64,000 bases of DNA from positions 62,001 through 126,000 of the forward strand of contig NZ_NOXG01000002.1 in NCBI RefSeq assembly GCF_003207955.1, read 5' to 3'. A model generated the notes under the pieces. That model was not told the origin of the DNA and ran no database searches. It saw only the letters and a list, made by a program, of their open reading frames with translations. A program made the translations under genes and the position numbers. The DNA comes from Novacetimonas pomaceti (GTDB lineage: Bacteria > Pseudomonadota > Alphaproteobacteria > Acetobacterales > Acetobacteraceae). Shown here in pieces: positions 17,483 through 25,519 of the stretch; the first letter of the stretch is position 1; each line of letters opens with the position of its first letter.

Positions 17483-18772
17483 ATGTCCAACGTCACCGTG
17501 ATCGGCACCCAATGGGGTGACGAGGGCAAAGGCAAGATCGTCGACTGGCTGGCCAGCCGCGCGGATATCGTCGTGCGGTTCCAGGGCGGCCATAATGCCG
17601 GCCATACGCTGGTGGTGGGCGATCAGACCTATAAGCTGTCGTTGCTGCCGTCGGGGCTGGTGCGGGGCAAGACCGGCGTCATCGGCAATGGCGTTGTCGT
17701 TGATCCCGAGGCGCTGCTCAAGGAAATCGACCGGGTGACGGCGCAGGGGCTGAAGGTCACGCCCGATACGCTGAAAATCGCGGAAAATGCGCCGCTGATC
17801 CTGCCGGTGCACGGGGCGCTGGACCGCGCGCGCGAAGCGGCGCGCGGCGATCGCAAGATCGGCACGACCGGGCGCGGCATCGGCCCGGCGTACGAGGACA
17901 AGGTGGCGCGCCGCGCGATCCGCCTGTGTGACCTTGCGGAGGCTGAAACGCTGGACTGGAAGCTTGACGAGCTGCTGCTGCATCACAACACGCTGCTGCG
18001 CGGGCTGGGGGCTCCGGTCTTCACCAAGGAAGAGCTGATGGCTTTCCTGACCGGTATCGCGCCGCGCGTCCTGCCCTTCATGGCGCCGGTGTGGGACCTG
18101 CTGGATGACAGCCGCCGCGCCGGATCGCGCATCCTGTTCGAAGGTGCGCAGGCCGTCATGCTGGATGTGGACCATGGCACCTATCCCTTCGTCACCAGCT
18201 CGAACACGGTTGCCGCCAATGCTGCGACCGGCAGTGGCGTCGGTCCGACCAGCATCGGTTTCGTGCTGGGGATTGCCAAGGCCTATACGACGCGCGTGGG
18301 CGAAGGCCCGTTTCCCAGCGAACTGCATGACGAAATGGGACGCACGCTGGGTGAACGGGGTCACGAATTCGGCACCGTCACCGGTCGGCCCCGGCGTTGT
18401 GGCTGGTTCGATGCCGTTCTGGTGCGCCGCGCGGTGCGCGTCGGGGGCGTGAACGGGCTGGCGCTGACGAAGCTGGATGTGCTGGACGGTCTCAAGGAAA
18501 TCAAAATCTGCGTCGGGTACGAGCTTGACGGCGTACAGACCACCCATTTCCCGTCCGCCCCGGCCGCGCAGGCCCGCATCCGTCCGGTGTTCGAGACGAT
18601 GGAGGGATGGGAAGGCACCACGCATGGCGCGCGTTCCTGGGCCGACCTGCCGGCGCAGGCGATCAAGTATGTCCGCCGGATCGAGGAACTGGTCGAAGCC
18701 CCGGTCACGCTGCTGTCCACCAGCCCGGAACGCGACGACACGATCCTGATGCGCGATCCGTTCGAGGACTGA
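17483..18772 (+). CDS. purA: Adenylosuccinate synthetase
   Basis: The first committed step to AMP: GTP-dependent joining of IMP and aspartate. The P-loop GTQWGDEGKGKIVDWLA, the switch GGHNAGHTLVV, IGTTGRGIGPAYEDK and the C-terminal LTKLDVLDGLKEIKICVGY are all present. 429 residues, the normal bacterial length. AGCGAGGAGCAGGAC precedes the ATG as a good ribosome-binding site. A dispersed palindromic repeat and a strong bidirectional terminator lie between it and the convergent rpoH. Confidence 0.97.
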   Translation: MSNVTVIGTQWGDEGKGKIVDWLASRADIVVRFQGGHNAGHTLVVGDQTYKLSLLPSGLVRGKTGVIGNGVVVDPEALLKEIDRVTAQGLKVTPDTLKIAENAPLILPVHGALDRAREAARGDRKIGTTGRGIGPAYEDKVARRAIRLCDLAEAETLDWKLDELLLHHNTLLRGLGAPVFTKEELMAFLTGIAPRVLPFMAPVWDLLDDSRRAGSRILFEGAQAVMLDVDHGTYPFVTSSNTVAANAATGSGVGPTSIGFVLGIAKAYTTRVGEGPFPSELHDEMGRTLGERGHEFGTVTGRPRRCGWFDAVLVRRAVRVGGVNGLALTKLDVLDGLKEIKICVGYELDGVQTTHFPSAPAAQARIRPVFETMEGWEGTTHGARSWADLPAQAIKYVRRIEELVEAPVTLLSTSPERDDTILMRDPFED

Positions 18773-18891
18773 TAACAGCCTGAAATCATAAAAGTTTTTG
18801 GTGAAGCTTTTTATAAAAAGCTTTAAAAGACGTCGCCTTTTTAGAGAAAAGGCGACACCCAAAAACTTTTATTTTCAAACAGTCTTCAGGG
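18773..18891. repeat. Dispersed three-arm palindromic element, copy B
   Basis: Outer arms 18789-18801 and 18859-18871 pair perfectly over 13 bp and enclose two A/T-cored hairpins, one on AAGCTTTTT and one on GTCGCC/GGCGAC. The left flank (AACAGCCTGAAATCATAAAAG, shortened here to its first part) is shared with the reverse complement of copy A. It starts directly after the purA stop codon. Confidence 0.85.
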
Positions 18892-18929
18892 GTAAAAGCC
18901 TGTTACTTGCTCAGTTTGGGCAGATATGA

Positions 18930-18965
18930 AAAACGGCCCGGAAGATCATTCTTCCGGGCCGTTTT
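18930..18965. terminator. Bidirectional intrinsic terminator between purA and rpoH
   Basis: A perfect 16-bp stem, AAAACGGCCCGGAAGA with its complement, around loop TCAT. The A-tract on one arm and T-tract on the other give a GC-rich hairpin followed by U residues in both directions, which suits the convergent purA and rpoH genes. Confidence 0.9.
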
Positions 18966-19010
18966 CATGTAACGCGACAGGGGGCAGGGAAGCTTTCCCT
19001 GCCAACCGGT

Positions 19011-19910
19011 TCAGCCCTTCTGAGCCTTTTCATGTTCCTCACGCCGTGCGGCGACTTCGGCCTTCATCGCGTTCTGCACCTTTTCAAAGGCGCGGACCTC
19101 GATCTGGCGCACCCGCTCGCGCGAGATGTTGTACACGTGGGAAAGGTCTTCCAGCGTGGCGGGATCGTCCTTGAGGCGCCGCTCCGTCAGGATATGACGT
19201 TCGCGTTCGTTCAGGGATTTCATCGCATTCACCAGAAGCGCCTGGCGTCCGGAATATTCCTCATGCTCGGCCAGGGTCTGTTCCTGGTTGTCATGGTCAT
19301 CCACCAGCCAGTCCTGCCATTCCCCTTCGCTGTCGCTGCGCAGGGGGGCATTGAGGCTGTGGTCCGGGGCGGACAGTCGCCGGTTCATGTTGACGACATC
19401 CTGTTCGGGCACGCCCAGCGACTTGGCGATCTTGTCCACCTGTTCGGGCTGGAGGTCGCCATCGTCGATGGCCTGCATCTGTCCCTTGAGACGACGCAGG
19501 TTGAAGAACAGCTTTTTCTGTGCCGCCGTGGTGCCGATTTTCACCAGCGACCAGCTGTGCAGGATGTATTCTTGAATTGCGGCGCGGATCCACCACATGG
19601 CATACGTGGCCAGCCGGAACCCGCGTTCCGGGTCGAAACGGCGCACGGCCTGCATCATGCCGATGTTGCCCTCGCTGATCAGTTCACCCACCGGCAGGCC
19701 ATAGCCGCGATAGCCCATCGCGATCTTTGCCACCAGACGCAGGTGGGAGGTAACCAGTTTATGTGCTGCTTCCGTGTCGCCCTTTTCCTTCCAGCGGCGC
19801 GACAGTTTCAGCTCTTCCTCGGGGGAGAGCATCGGAAATTTGCGGATATCCCGAAGGTATTTTGAAAGATTGTTTTCGGGACCGGATAGAATTGCGGAAG
19901 AAGAGGCCAT
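19011..19910 (-). CDS. rpoH: RNA polymerase heat-shock sigma factor RpoH (sigma32)
   Basis: Directs transcription of heat-shock genes. Region 1.2 has NLSKYLRDIRKFPMLSPEEE. Region 2 has LVTSHLRLVAKIAMGYRGYG, ELISEGNIGMMQAVRRFDPE and RLATYAMWWIRAAIQEYI. The RpoH box, QKKLFFNLRRLKGQ, distinguishes it from other sigmas. Region 4 has ISRERVRQIEVRAFEKVQ. The ATG at 19910 (MASSSAILSGPENN) is chosen over a start 48 codons upstream because CAGGAGTCC lies just before it and the family begins there. 299 residues. It lies downstream of rluD on the same strand. Confidence 0.96.
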   Translation of the reverse strand: MASSSAILSGPENNLSKYLRDIRKFPMLSPEEELKLSRRWKEKGDTEAAHKLVTSHLRLVAKIAMGYRGYGLPVGELISEGNIGMMQAVRRFDPERGFRLATYAMWWIRAAIQEYILHSWSLVKIGTTAAQKKLFFNLRRLKGQMQAIDDGDLQPEQVDKIAKSLGVPEQDVVNMNRRLSAPDHSLNAPLRSDSEGEWQDWLVDDHDNQEQTLAEHEEYSGRQALLVNAMKSLNERERHILTERRLKDDPATLEDLSHVYNISRERVRQIEVRAFEKVQNAMKAEVAARREEHEKAQKG

Positions 19911-20107
19911 CAGAATCGGACTCCTGTGTCCGGATGAACGGGCTGGCGGGTCAGTCTGTAACGAGCAGGCGACCAACGGGTTGCAGCCGTTTTCCGAGAG
20001 ACGCACGACTGGACTTGTTCCGTCCCCGCAGGACATCCCCGGAATGGGCGACATCGTGCAGGACGTCCAGTTTGCCTGGGGGCGTCGGCCCTGGCGAACA
20101 GATCCAA

Positions 20108-20136
20108 GCGATACTGTCCATTCCCGTTTACGTCAA
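20108..20136 (-). promoter_or_regulatory. Possible sigma70-type promoter for rpoH
   Basis: On the minus strand TTGACG (20131-20136) and TATCGC (20108-20113) are separated by 17 bp, in the 253-bp gap between rluD and rpoH. The -35 is good and the -10 only partial, and about 200 bp of leader would follow. The rest of the gap shows no gene. Confidence 0.35.
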
Positions 20137-20163
20137 GGAAACGCGCATTAAACCGCCTTAATA

Positions 20164-21135
20164 TCAGCCAATCGCGGCAAGCAGGTCTTGGAAATCAGGC
20201 GGCAGCGGCGTCTCGAACAGAAGGCGCTCACCAGTGCGTGGATGCACGAAGCCAAGGCGTTGCGCATGCAGGGCCTGGCGCGCGAAATCCAGCGCCGCGT
20301 GACGCGCGTCCGCCGGCAGTCCCCGCGCGGCGGCGGGAATGCGGCGCAGGTAGGTCGGGTCCCCCACCAGCGCGTGCCCCGCATGGGCGAAATGCACCCT
20401 GATCTGGTGGGTGCGCCCGGTGGCGAGCCTGCATTCGACATGGCTCAGCCCGCCATGAAATGTCCTGAGCGTGCGGTAATGTGTCAGCGCGTGCTTGCCG
20501 CCGCCATTGCTGATGACGGCCATGCGCTTGCGGTCCCGCCGGTCGCGCCCGATGGCGCCATCGAACGATCCCGTGGCAGGCGACAGGATCCCCCAGCAGA
20601 TCGCCTGATAGGCGCGTTCGATATCGCGGTTGGCGAACGCCTCCGACAGCGCCTGATGGGCGAGTTCCGTCTTGGCCGCGACCATGACGCCGGACGTGTC
20701 CTTGTCCAGGCGATGCACGATGCCCGGGCGACGTTCCCCGCCGATGCCCGTCAGGCTGTCGCCGCAATGCCCCAGAAGCGCGTTGACCAGCGTCCCGTCC
20801 TCGTTCCCGGGGGCTGGATGCACCACCAGTCCCGCCGGCTTGTCGATGACGATGAGGTCGCTGTCCTCGAACAGGATATCCAGCGCGATGTCCTGTCCCT
20901 GCGGTGTCGCGGGCGCCGCGGCAGGGACCCGCAGTTCATAGCGCATGCCCGCGCGGACAGGCTCGGCCGGTTCGCGCAGCACGAGTCCGTCGCACAGGAG
21001 ATGCCCGCCCTCCATCAGGGACTTGATGCGCGAACGCGACAGGGTGCCGATCGCGTCGGCCATGAAGCGGTCGGTGCGTTGCCCTGCATCCCTGTCGGTG
21101 GCAATGACGGGTTCAGGCTGGATGTCTTGGGTCAT
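20164..21135 (-). CDS. rluD: RluA-family 23S rRNA pseudouridine synthase (RluD-like)
   Basis: Isomerises uridines to pseudouridine in large-subunit rRNA. An N-terminal S4 RNA-binding domain (RTDRFMADAIGTLSRSRIKS) precedes the catalytic domain. The catalytic Asp is in GIVHRLDKDTSGVMV, and RTHQIRVHFAHAGHALVGDP is the second signature. The ATG at 21135 (MTQDIQPEP) is taken, because the longer frame to 21507 has low-complexity shadow sequence. 323 residues. Adjacency to rpoH is common in Alphaproteobacteria. RluC/RluD specificity is assigned by family similarity only. Confidence 0.88.
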   Translation of the reverse strand: MTQDIQPEPVIATDRDAGQRTDRFMADAIGTLSRSRIKSLMEGGHLLCDGLVLREPAEPVRAGMRYELRVPAAAPATPQGQDIALDILFEDSDLIVIDKPAGLVVHPAPGNEDGTLVNALLGHCGDSLTGIGGERRPGIVHRLDKDTSGVMVAAKTELAHQALSEAFANRDIERAYQAICWGILSPATGSFDGAIGRDRRDRKRMAVISNGGGKHALTHYRTLRTFHGGLSHVECRLATGRTHQIRVHFAHAGHALVGDPTYLRRIPAAARGLPADARHAALDFARQALHAQRLGFVHPRTGERLLFETPLPPDFQDLLAAIG

Positions 21136-21184
21136 GAGGCGTCCAATAATGGAAAAAACCGCGTTCGGAAACGGAAAGCACACT

Positions 21185-21535
21185 ATGGAAAAACAGGGAT
21201 CGCGCGCGTTGCTGGCGGCGGTGATCGGGATGGGTGTTCTGCTGGCGGTGGGATCGCTGGTGCTGGTGGGGGTGCTGGTGCACCGGATTTCCCATCCCCG
21301 CGACTCCGCCACGGACGCGGCGGCGGAGGCAGCGCCCGCTGTCACGCGGATGCTGCCCGCAGCGGATGTGGGGCGGCTGGTGCTCGATGAACCGGCGGGC
21401 ACCCGTATCGTTTCGCTGGCGCGCCAGGGCGATACGCTGCTGGCGGTGGCGCTGACGGGCGGCGGCGCGGACAGGGTCATCCTGTGGGATCTCGTCCATA
21501 ACCGCATTGCCGGGCGGATGCAGGTTTCCCCGTAA
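21185..21535 (+). CDS. Small single-pass membrane protein (DUF6476-like)
   Basis: A 116-residue protein with one strong N-terminal transmembrane helix (about residues 8-32, ALLAAVIGMGVLLAVGSLVL) and a short exposed domain ending in DRVILWDLVHNRIAGRM. The pattern resembles DUF6476-type proteins of Alphaproteobacteria, whose function is unknown. The ATG at 21185 follows GGAAAG; an in-frame ATG at 21149 is an alternative. It is divergent from rluD, with the two starts only 50 bp apart. Confidence 0.6.
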   Translation: MEKQGSRALLAAVIGMGVLLAVGSLVLVGVLVHRISHPRDSATDAAAEAAPAVTRMLPAADVGRLVLDEPAGTRIVSLARQGDTLLAVALTGGGADRVILWDLVHNRIAGRMQVSP

Positions 21536-21634
21536 AACCGCCGGGCACGAAAGAAAAAATGAGGTCGGGCAGCTTTTTGGGGATTCGTCTGCTTGTGTCG
21601 GGCATCGCAATCCTCTAGAAGCGCTTTCGGCCAT

Positions 21635-21710
21635 GTCCCGTTCGTCTAGAGGCCTAGGACGCCGCCCTCTCACGGCGGCAACACGGGTTCGAATCCCGTA
21701 CGGGACGCCA
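21635..21710 (+). tRNA. tRNA-Glu (anticodon CTC)
   Basis: A 76-nt cloverleaf with acceptor GTCCCGT/ACGGGAC, anticodon stem CCGCC/GGCGG around loop CTCTCAC giving anticodon CTC, T-arm loop TTCGAAT, and an encoded CCA. Confidence 0.95.
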
Positions 21711-21776
21711 GCGACACTGTGTGAACATGGTGGGCTGCCGTCGATATTTCCTGACTTCATATCTGACTGCTGACGT

Positions 21777-21798
21777 GGGCGCATCAATTGATGTGCCC
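21777..21798. other. 22-bp near-perfect palindrome in the tRNA-Glu/Rrf2 gap
   Basis: GGGC-CATCAATTGATG-GCCC symmetry with a single mismatched pair. The 304-bp gap 21711-22014 holds no credible gene. Its second half (about 21840-21940) is unusually A/T-rich for this genome and probably carries the promoter of the Rrf2 regulator. Confidence 0.5.
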
Positions 21799-21946
21799 GT
21801 CGATGCGTCTCAGGCGCTGCCGGCCGCAAAGAGTCGCGCCCGTTTCATAAGGCCATATATAAGTAAATAAAATATGTATTATGTTAAAATACGGCGAGGG
21901 CTTTTGTTCAAGTATTGTGGAATATTATCGCTTTTTGCGCCCCGTG

Positions 21947-21962
21947 TGTAGGATAGGCTACA
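21947..21962. promoter_or_regulatory. Possible operator upstream of the Rrf2 regulator
   Basis: An inverted repeat TGTAG-6-CTACA whose right edge is 52 bp before the Rrf2 start. Rrf2 regulators often control their own promoters, so an autoregulatory operator is possible; position and symmetry are the only evidence. Confidence 0.3.
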
Positions 21963-22014
21963 TTTGCCGCATGCCGATGTCCTGCGTTCATTTCGGAAGA
22001 TGCGAACAGATTAG

Positions 22015-22491
22015 ATGCGTTTGACCTTGCATACTGATTATGCCCTCAGGGTGCTGCTTTATCTTGCGCTGCGTCCTGATACGCGCGTCTCCATACGGGA
22101 GGTGGCACGGGCCAACAGGGTATCCGAAACCCATATGGTCAAGGTCGTTCACAAGCTGGGGCGCGCCGGCCTGATACGGACCGTGCGCGGACGCGGCGGC
22201 GGGATCGAACTGGGGCGGGCCGCGGATGGAATCCGGATCGGCGACGTGGTGCGCCTGACGGAAGAGGAGCGGCAGCTGGTTTCGTGCATGCGCCCGGGGC
22301 GCGAGAACGAGGATTGCGTGCTCAGTGGCTTCTGCCAGTTCTATTTCGTGCTGGGAACCGCCCTTGATGCGTTCATGGAGGTGCTGGACAACTGGACGTT
22401 ATCAGACATCCTCAGGATGTCGGCGCGTGACGACATGATGCGGCGGCTGTTCATTCCAGATGATGTGGCGATTGACGGACGCGCGCCCTGA
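22015..22491 (+). CDS. Rrf2-family transcriptional regulator, NsrR-like
   Basis: A 158-residue winged-helix regulator. The N-terminus MRLTLHTDYALRVLLYLAL and the recognition region VARANRVSETHMVKVVHKL are typical of NsrR/IscR/RirA proteins. Three cysteines near residues 97, 107 and 113 (spacing C-x9-C-x5-C, in SCMRPGRENEDCVLSGFC) could bind an iron-sulfur cluster, as in NsrR, the nitric-oxide sensor. Target genes are unknown. It is the first gene upstream of the cellulose locus and on the same strand, separated by 626 bp. The start is fixed by family similarity, since there is no good ribosome-binding site. Confidence 0.85.
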   Translation: MRLTLHTDYALRVLLYLALRPDTRVSIREVARANRVSETHMVKVVHKLGRAGLIRTVRGRGGGIELGRAADGIRIGDVVRLTEEERQLVSCMRPGRENEDCVLSGFCQFYFVLGTALDAFMEVLDNWTLSDILRMSARDDMMRRLFIPDDVAIDGRAP

Positions 22492-22635
22492 TCCCGGTCT
22501 GGTCACGCGCTTTTCATATCCGCGTTTTACTTGTTTTTTTGCCATGGCCGTGGCTGTGTACGGCGCCTGTGGCAGCTAAAGATGTAAATACAATACTGAA
22601 TTTTAGACCGTCCCGCATGGTGTGGGGAAGAGTCA

Positions 22636-22649
22636 TTGATCTGAATCAA
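22636..22649. promoter_or_regulatory. Perfect FNR-type box upstream of the cellulose operon
   Basis: TTGATCTGAATCAA matches the FNR consensus TTGAT-N4-ATCAA in all ten defined bases. About 20 bp downstream are TAAATA (22665-22670) and TATCTT (22669-22674). Either would put the box centre roughly 35-39 bp before the transcription start, near but not exactly at the usual class II activator position of -41.5. The regulator that binds it is not in the window. Confidence 0.7.
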
Positions 22650-22697
22650 TCCGGCTTGAAATTTTAAATATCTTTCGGGTTTTCAATTTCATCCGAA

Positions 22698-22715
22698 CGT
22701 AAGAATATTATTACG
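22698..22715. promoter_or_regulatory. 18-bp near-palindrome downstream of the FNR box
   Basis: CGTAA-n-AATATT-n-TTACG, with one mismatched pair. It would fall in the early transcribed region if the promoter uses the -10-like sequence at 22665-22674, a good place for a repressor operator. Confidence 0.45.
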
Positions 22716-23117
22716 CCGACTTAAGCTTTTGGATGGGCGCTGCCTGTTTTGTTCAGGCGCGGCCTGCTCTGGCAAGGGGCGGCGCCCGGTGTGGGTTCTG
22801 GCAGACTGGTGGAAACCTGAAGTTGGAGCTTGTGATAAAATTACAACTTCATCGAGGTCGTATCGTGGCAGGGGCTTCGCCATTGTTTGCCAAGGGCGGG
22901 GCGATGATTATGATCGGGATGCGGCAGAGGCGATATTTCCAAGTAAATCCAGATATGGGGGTGCGGTAGGGAAAGCGGTTCATGTCGTGTCGGTGTTTGG
23001 AGGGCGTAATGGACCGGATGCCACAGCCGCAAGCCGCCATCGCGTTGCGGAGGGGAAAGGTCCGTTCCGGGACTGTCCTGTTTTTGAGTGTTTGTCTTTC
23101 GGGATATGTAAGATCTG

Positions 23118-24208
23118 ATGCAGTTGATTTCCATGATGACTAAAGAAAACAGTTCTTCGGCCGGGTTCGGGGTGGGGCGGCGTTCCTTTATGTCGGTCAT
23201 GGCGGCGATGGGGGGTGCGCAGATGCTTTCATCCATGGCGTTCGCGGATACCCCCGATGCCGTAACGCAGCAGTGGAACATTTTCCGCAGCAAGTATTTT
23301 CGTCCCGATGGCCGTATCATTGACACCGGAAATGGTGGTGAATCCCATAGCGAGGGGCAGGGCTACGGCATGCTGTTCGCTGTATCGGCAGGGGACCTTC
23401 CGGCGTTCGAGGCGCTGTGGACATGGGCGCGTACCCATCTGCAGCACAGCACGGACAAGCTGTTTTCGTGGCGTTACCTCAGCAATCATCAGCCGCCGGT
23501 GCCGGACAGGAACAATGCGACGGACGGCGACCTGCTGATCGCTCTGGCTCTTGGGCGGGCGGGGCACCGTTTCAATCGCCCCGATTTCATTCAGGACGCG
23601 ACGGATATCTATGCCGATATCCTCAAGCTTATGACGATGAAGGTGGGGCCTTACCTGGTCCTGCTCCCCGGCGCGAACGGGTTCGTCAAGAAAGACACCG
23701 TTACCCTCAACCTTTCCTATTACGTGATGCCATCGCTGCTGCAGGCGTTCGACCTGTCGGGCGATACGAAATGGCGCGCCGTCATGGAGGACGGGCTGCG
23801 TCTGATTTCGGCGGGGCGTTTCGGCCAGTGGCGCCTGCCGCCCGACTGGCTGGCGGTGAATCGGCAAAGCGGAGCACTGTCGATCGCATCGGGCTGGCCC
23901 CCGCGCTTCTCCTACGATGCGATTCGGGTGCCGCTGTATCTTTACTGGGCGCATATGCTGGTGCCGCAGCTGCAGGCGGATTTCGCCCTGTTCTGGAATC
24001 ATTTCGGGGCGAATGCCCTGCCTGGATGGATCGATCTGACCACAGGCGCGCGTTCGCCCTATAATGCTCCCCCCGGATATCTTGCGGTCGCTGAATGCTC
24101 GGGGCTTGATTCCGCCGGTGAACTGCCGACACTGGATCATGCGCCCGATTATTATTCCGCAGCGTTGACGCTGCTCGTTTACATTGCGCGGGCAGAGGAG
24201 ACTACAAA

Positions 24209-24212
<4 letters not shown>
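23118..24212 (+). CDS. cmcAx: Endo-beta-1,4-glucanase CMCax (GH8, BcsZ type)
   Basis: A secreted cellulase of glycoside hydrolase family 8 that is needed for normal cellulose ribbon assembly in Komagataeibacter. The GH8 acid Glu is in GGESHSEGQGYGML (about residue 75), and the second acidic site is in NATDGDLLIALAL. The N-terminus has a twin-arginine pattern, GRRSFMSVMAAM, followed by a hydrophobic stretch and MAFA, so Tat export is plausible. This needs the upstream ATG at 23118 or 23133/23136. The traditional short start at 23190 (MSVMAAMGG) would lose the arginine pair. The stop overlaps the ccpAx start by 4 bp. Confidence 0.95.
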
Positions 24213-25294
<1,082 letters not shown>

Positions 25295-25302
25295 GGTTAT
25301 CT

Positions 25303-25322
25303 AACCCGGAGGTCGCCGGGTT
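25303..25322 (+). other. Hairpin just after ccpAx
   Basis: AACCCGG pairs with CCGGGTT around loop AGGTCG, 8 bp past the ccpAx stop. No T-run follows, so it probably stabilises or partly terminates the transcript in the 225-bp gap before bcsAB. No convincing promoter is visible in the gap, although TTTTTGACG occurs near its end. Confidence 0.45.
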
Positions 25323-25519
25323 CCCGCATGCTGCCGGTCAGGTGCAGGGTGGGGGGATCCGGAGGCTTCCGGCACGGCTCGACGATCCGTTCTGTCTTTG
25401 GCTCTGGCAACATCCGTATTGTTCAGGGCGGGCCTGCTTTCCCCCGGTCAGACTAACCCGATCGGGAAGAAGTTTTTGACGTATCTTTCTGTTTTTACAG
25501 CATTTCGGACGAGTTGTTT

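Larger units (their letters stand above)
22492..23117 (+). other. Long regulatory and leader region of the cellulose operon
   Basis: 626 bp without a convincing gene; a 78-codon frame at 22733-22969 has no recognisable features. It holds a perfect FNR-type palindrome (22636-22649), A/T-rich -10-like sequence at 22665-22674, an 18-bp near-palindrome (22698-22715), and a 7-bp stem hairpin GAAGTTG/CAACTTC (22819-22850). If transcription starts near 22680, the cellulose mRNA has a leader of about 440 nt. Confidence 0.6.

Noticed and set aside
22501..22610. An NsrR consensus box near 22578 (AAGATGTAAATACAATAC)
   Set aside because: Only one half resembles the known NsrR half-site and the second half lacks symmetry.
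22831..22846. A CRP site in the cellulose leader (TGTGATAAAATTACAA)
   Set aside because: Only the left half-site is good; the right half and spacing do not match, and the sequence is better explained as part of a hairpin.
22733..22969. A 78-codon plus-strand frame in the cellulose leader
   Set aside because: No ribosome-binding site, no recognisable features, and it overlaps likely leader structure; kept as non-coding.
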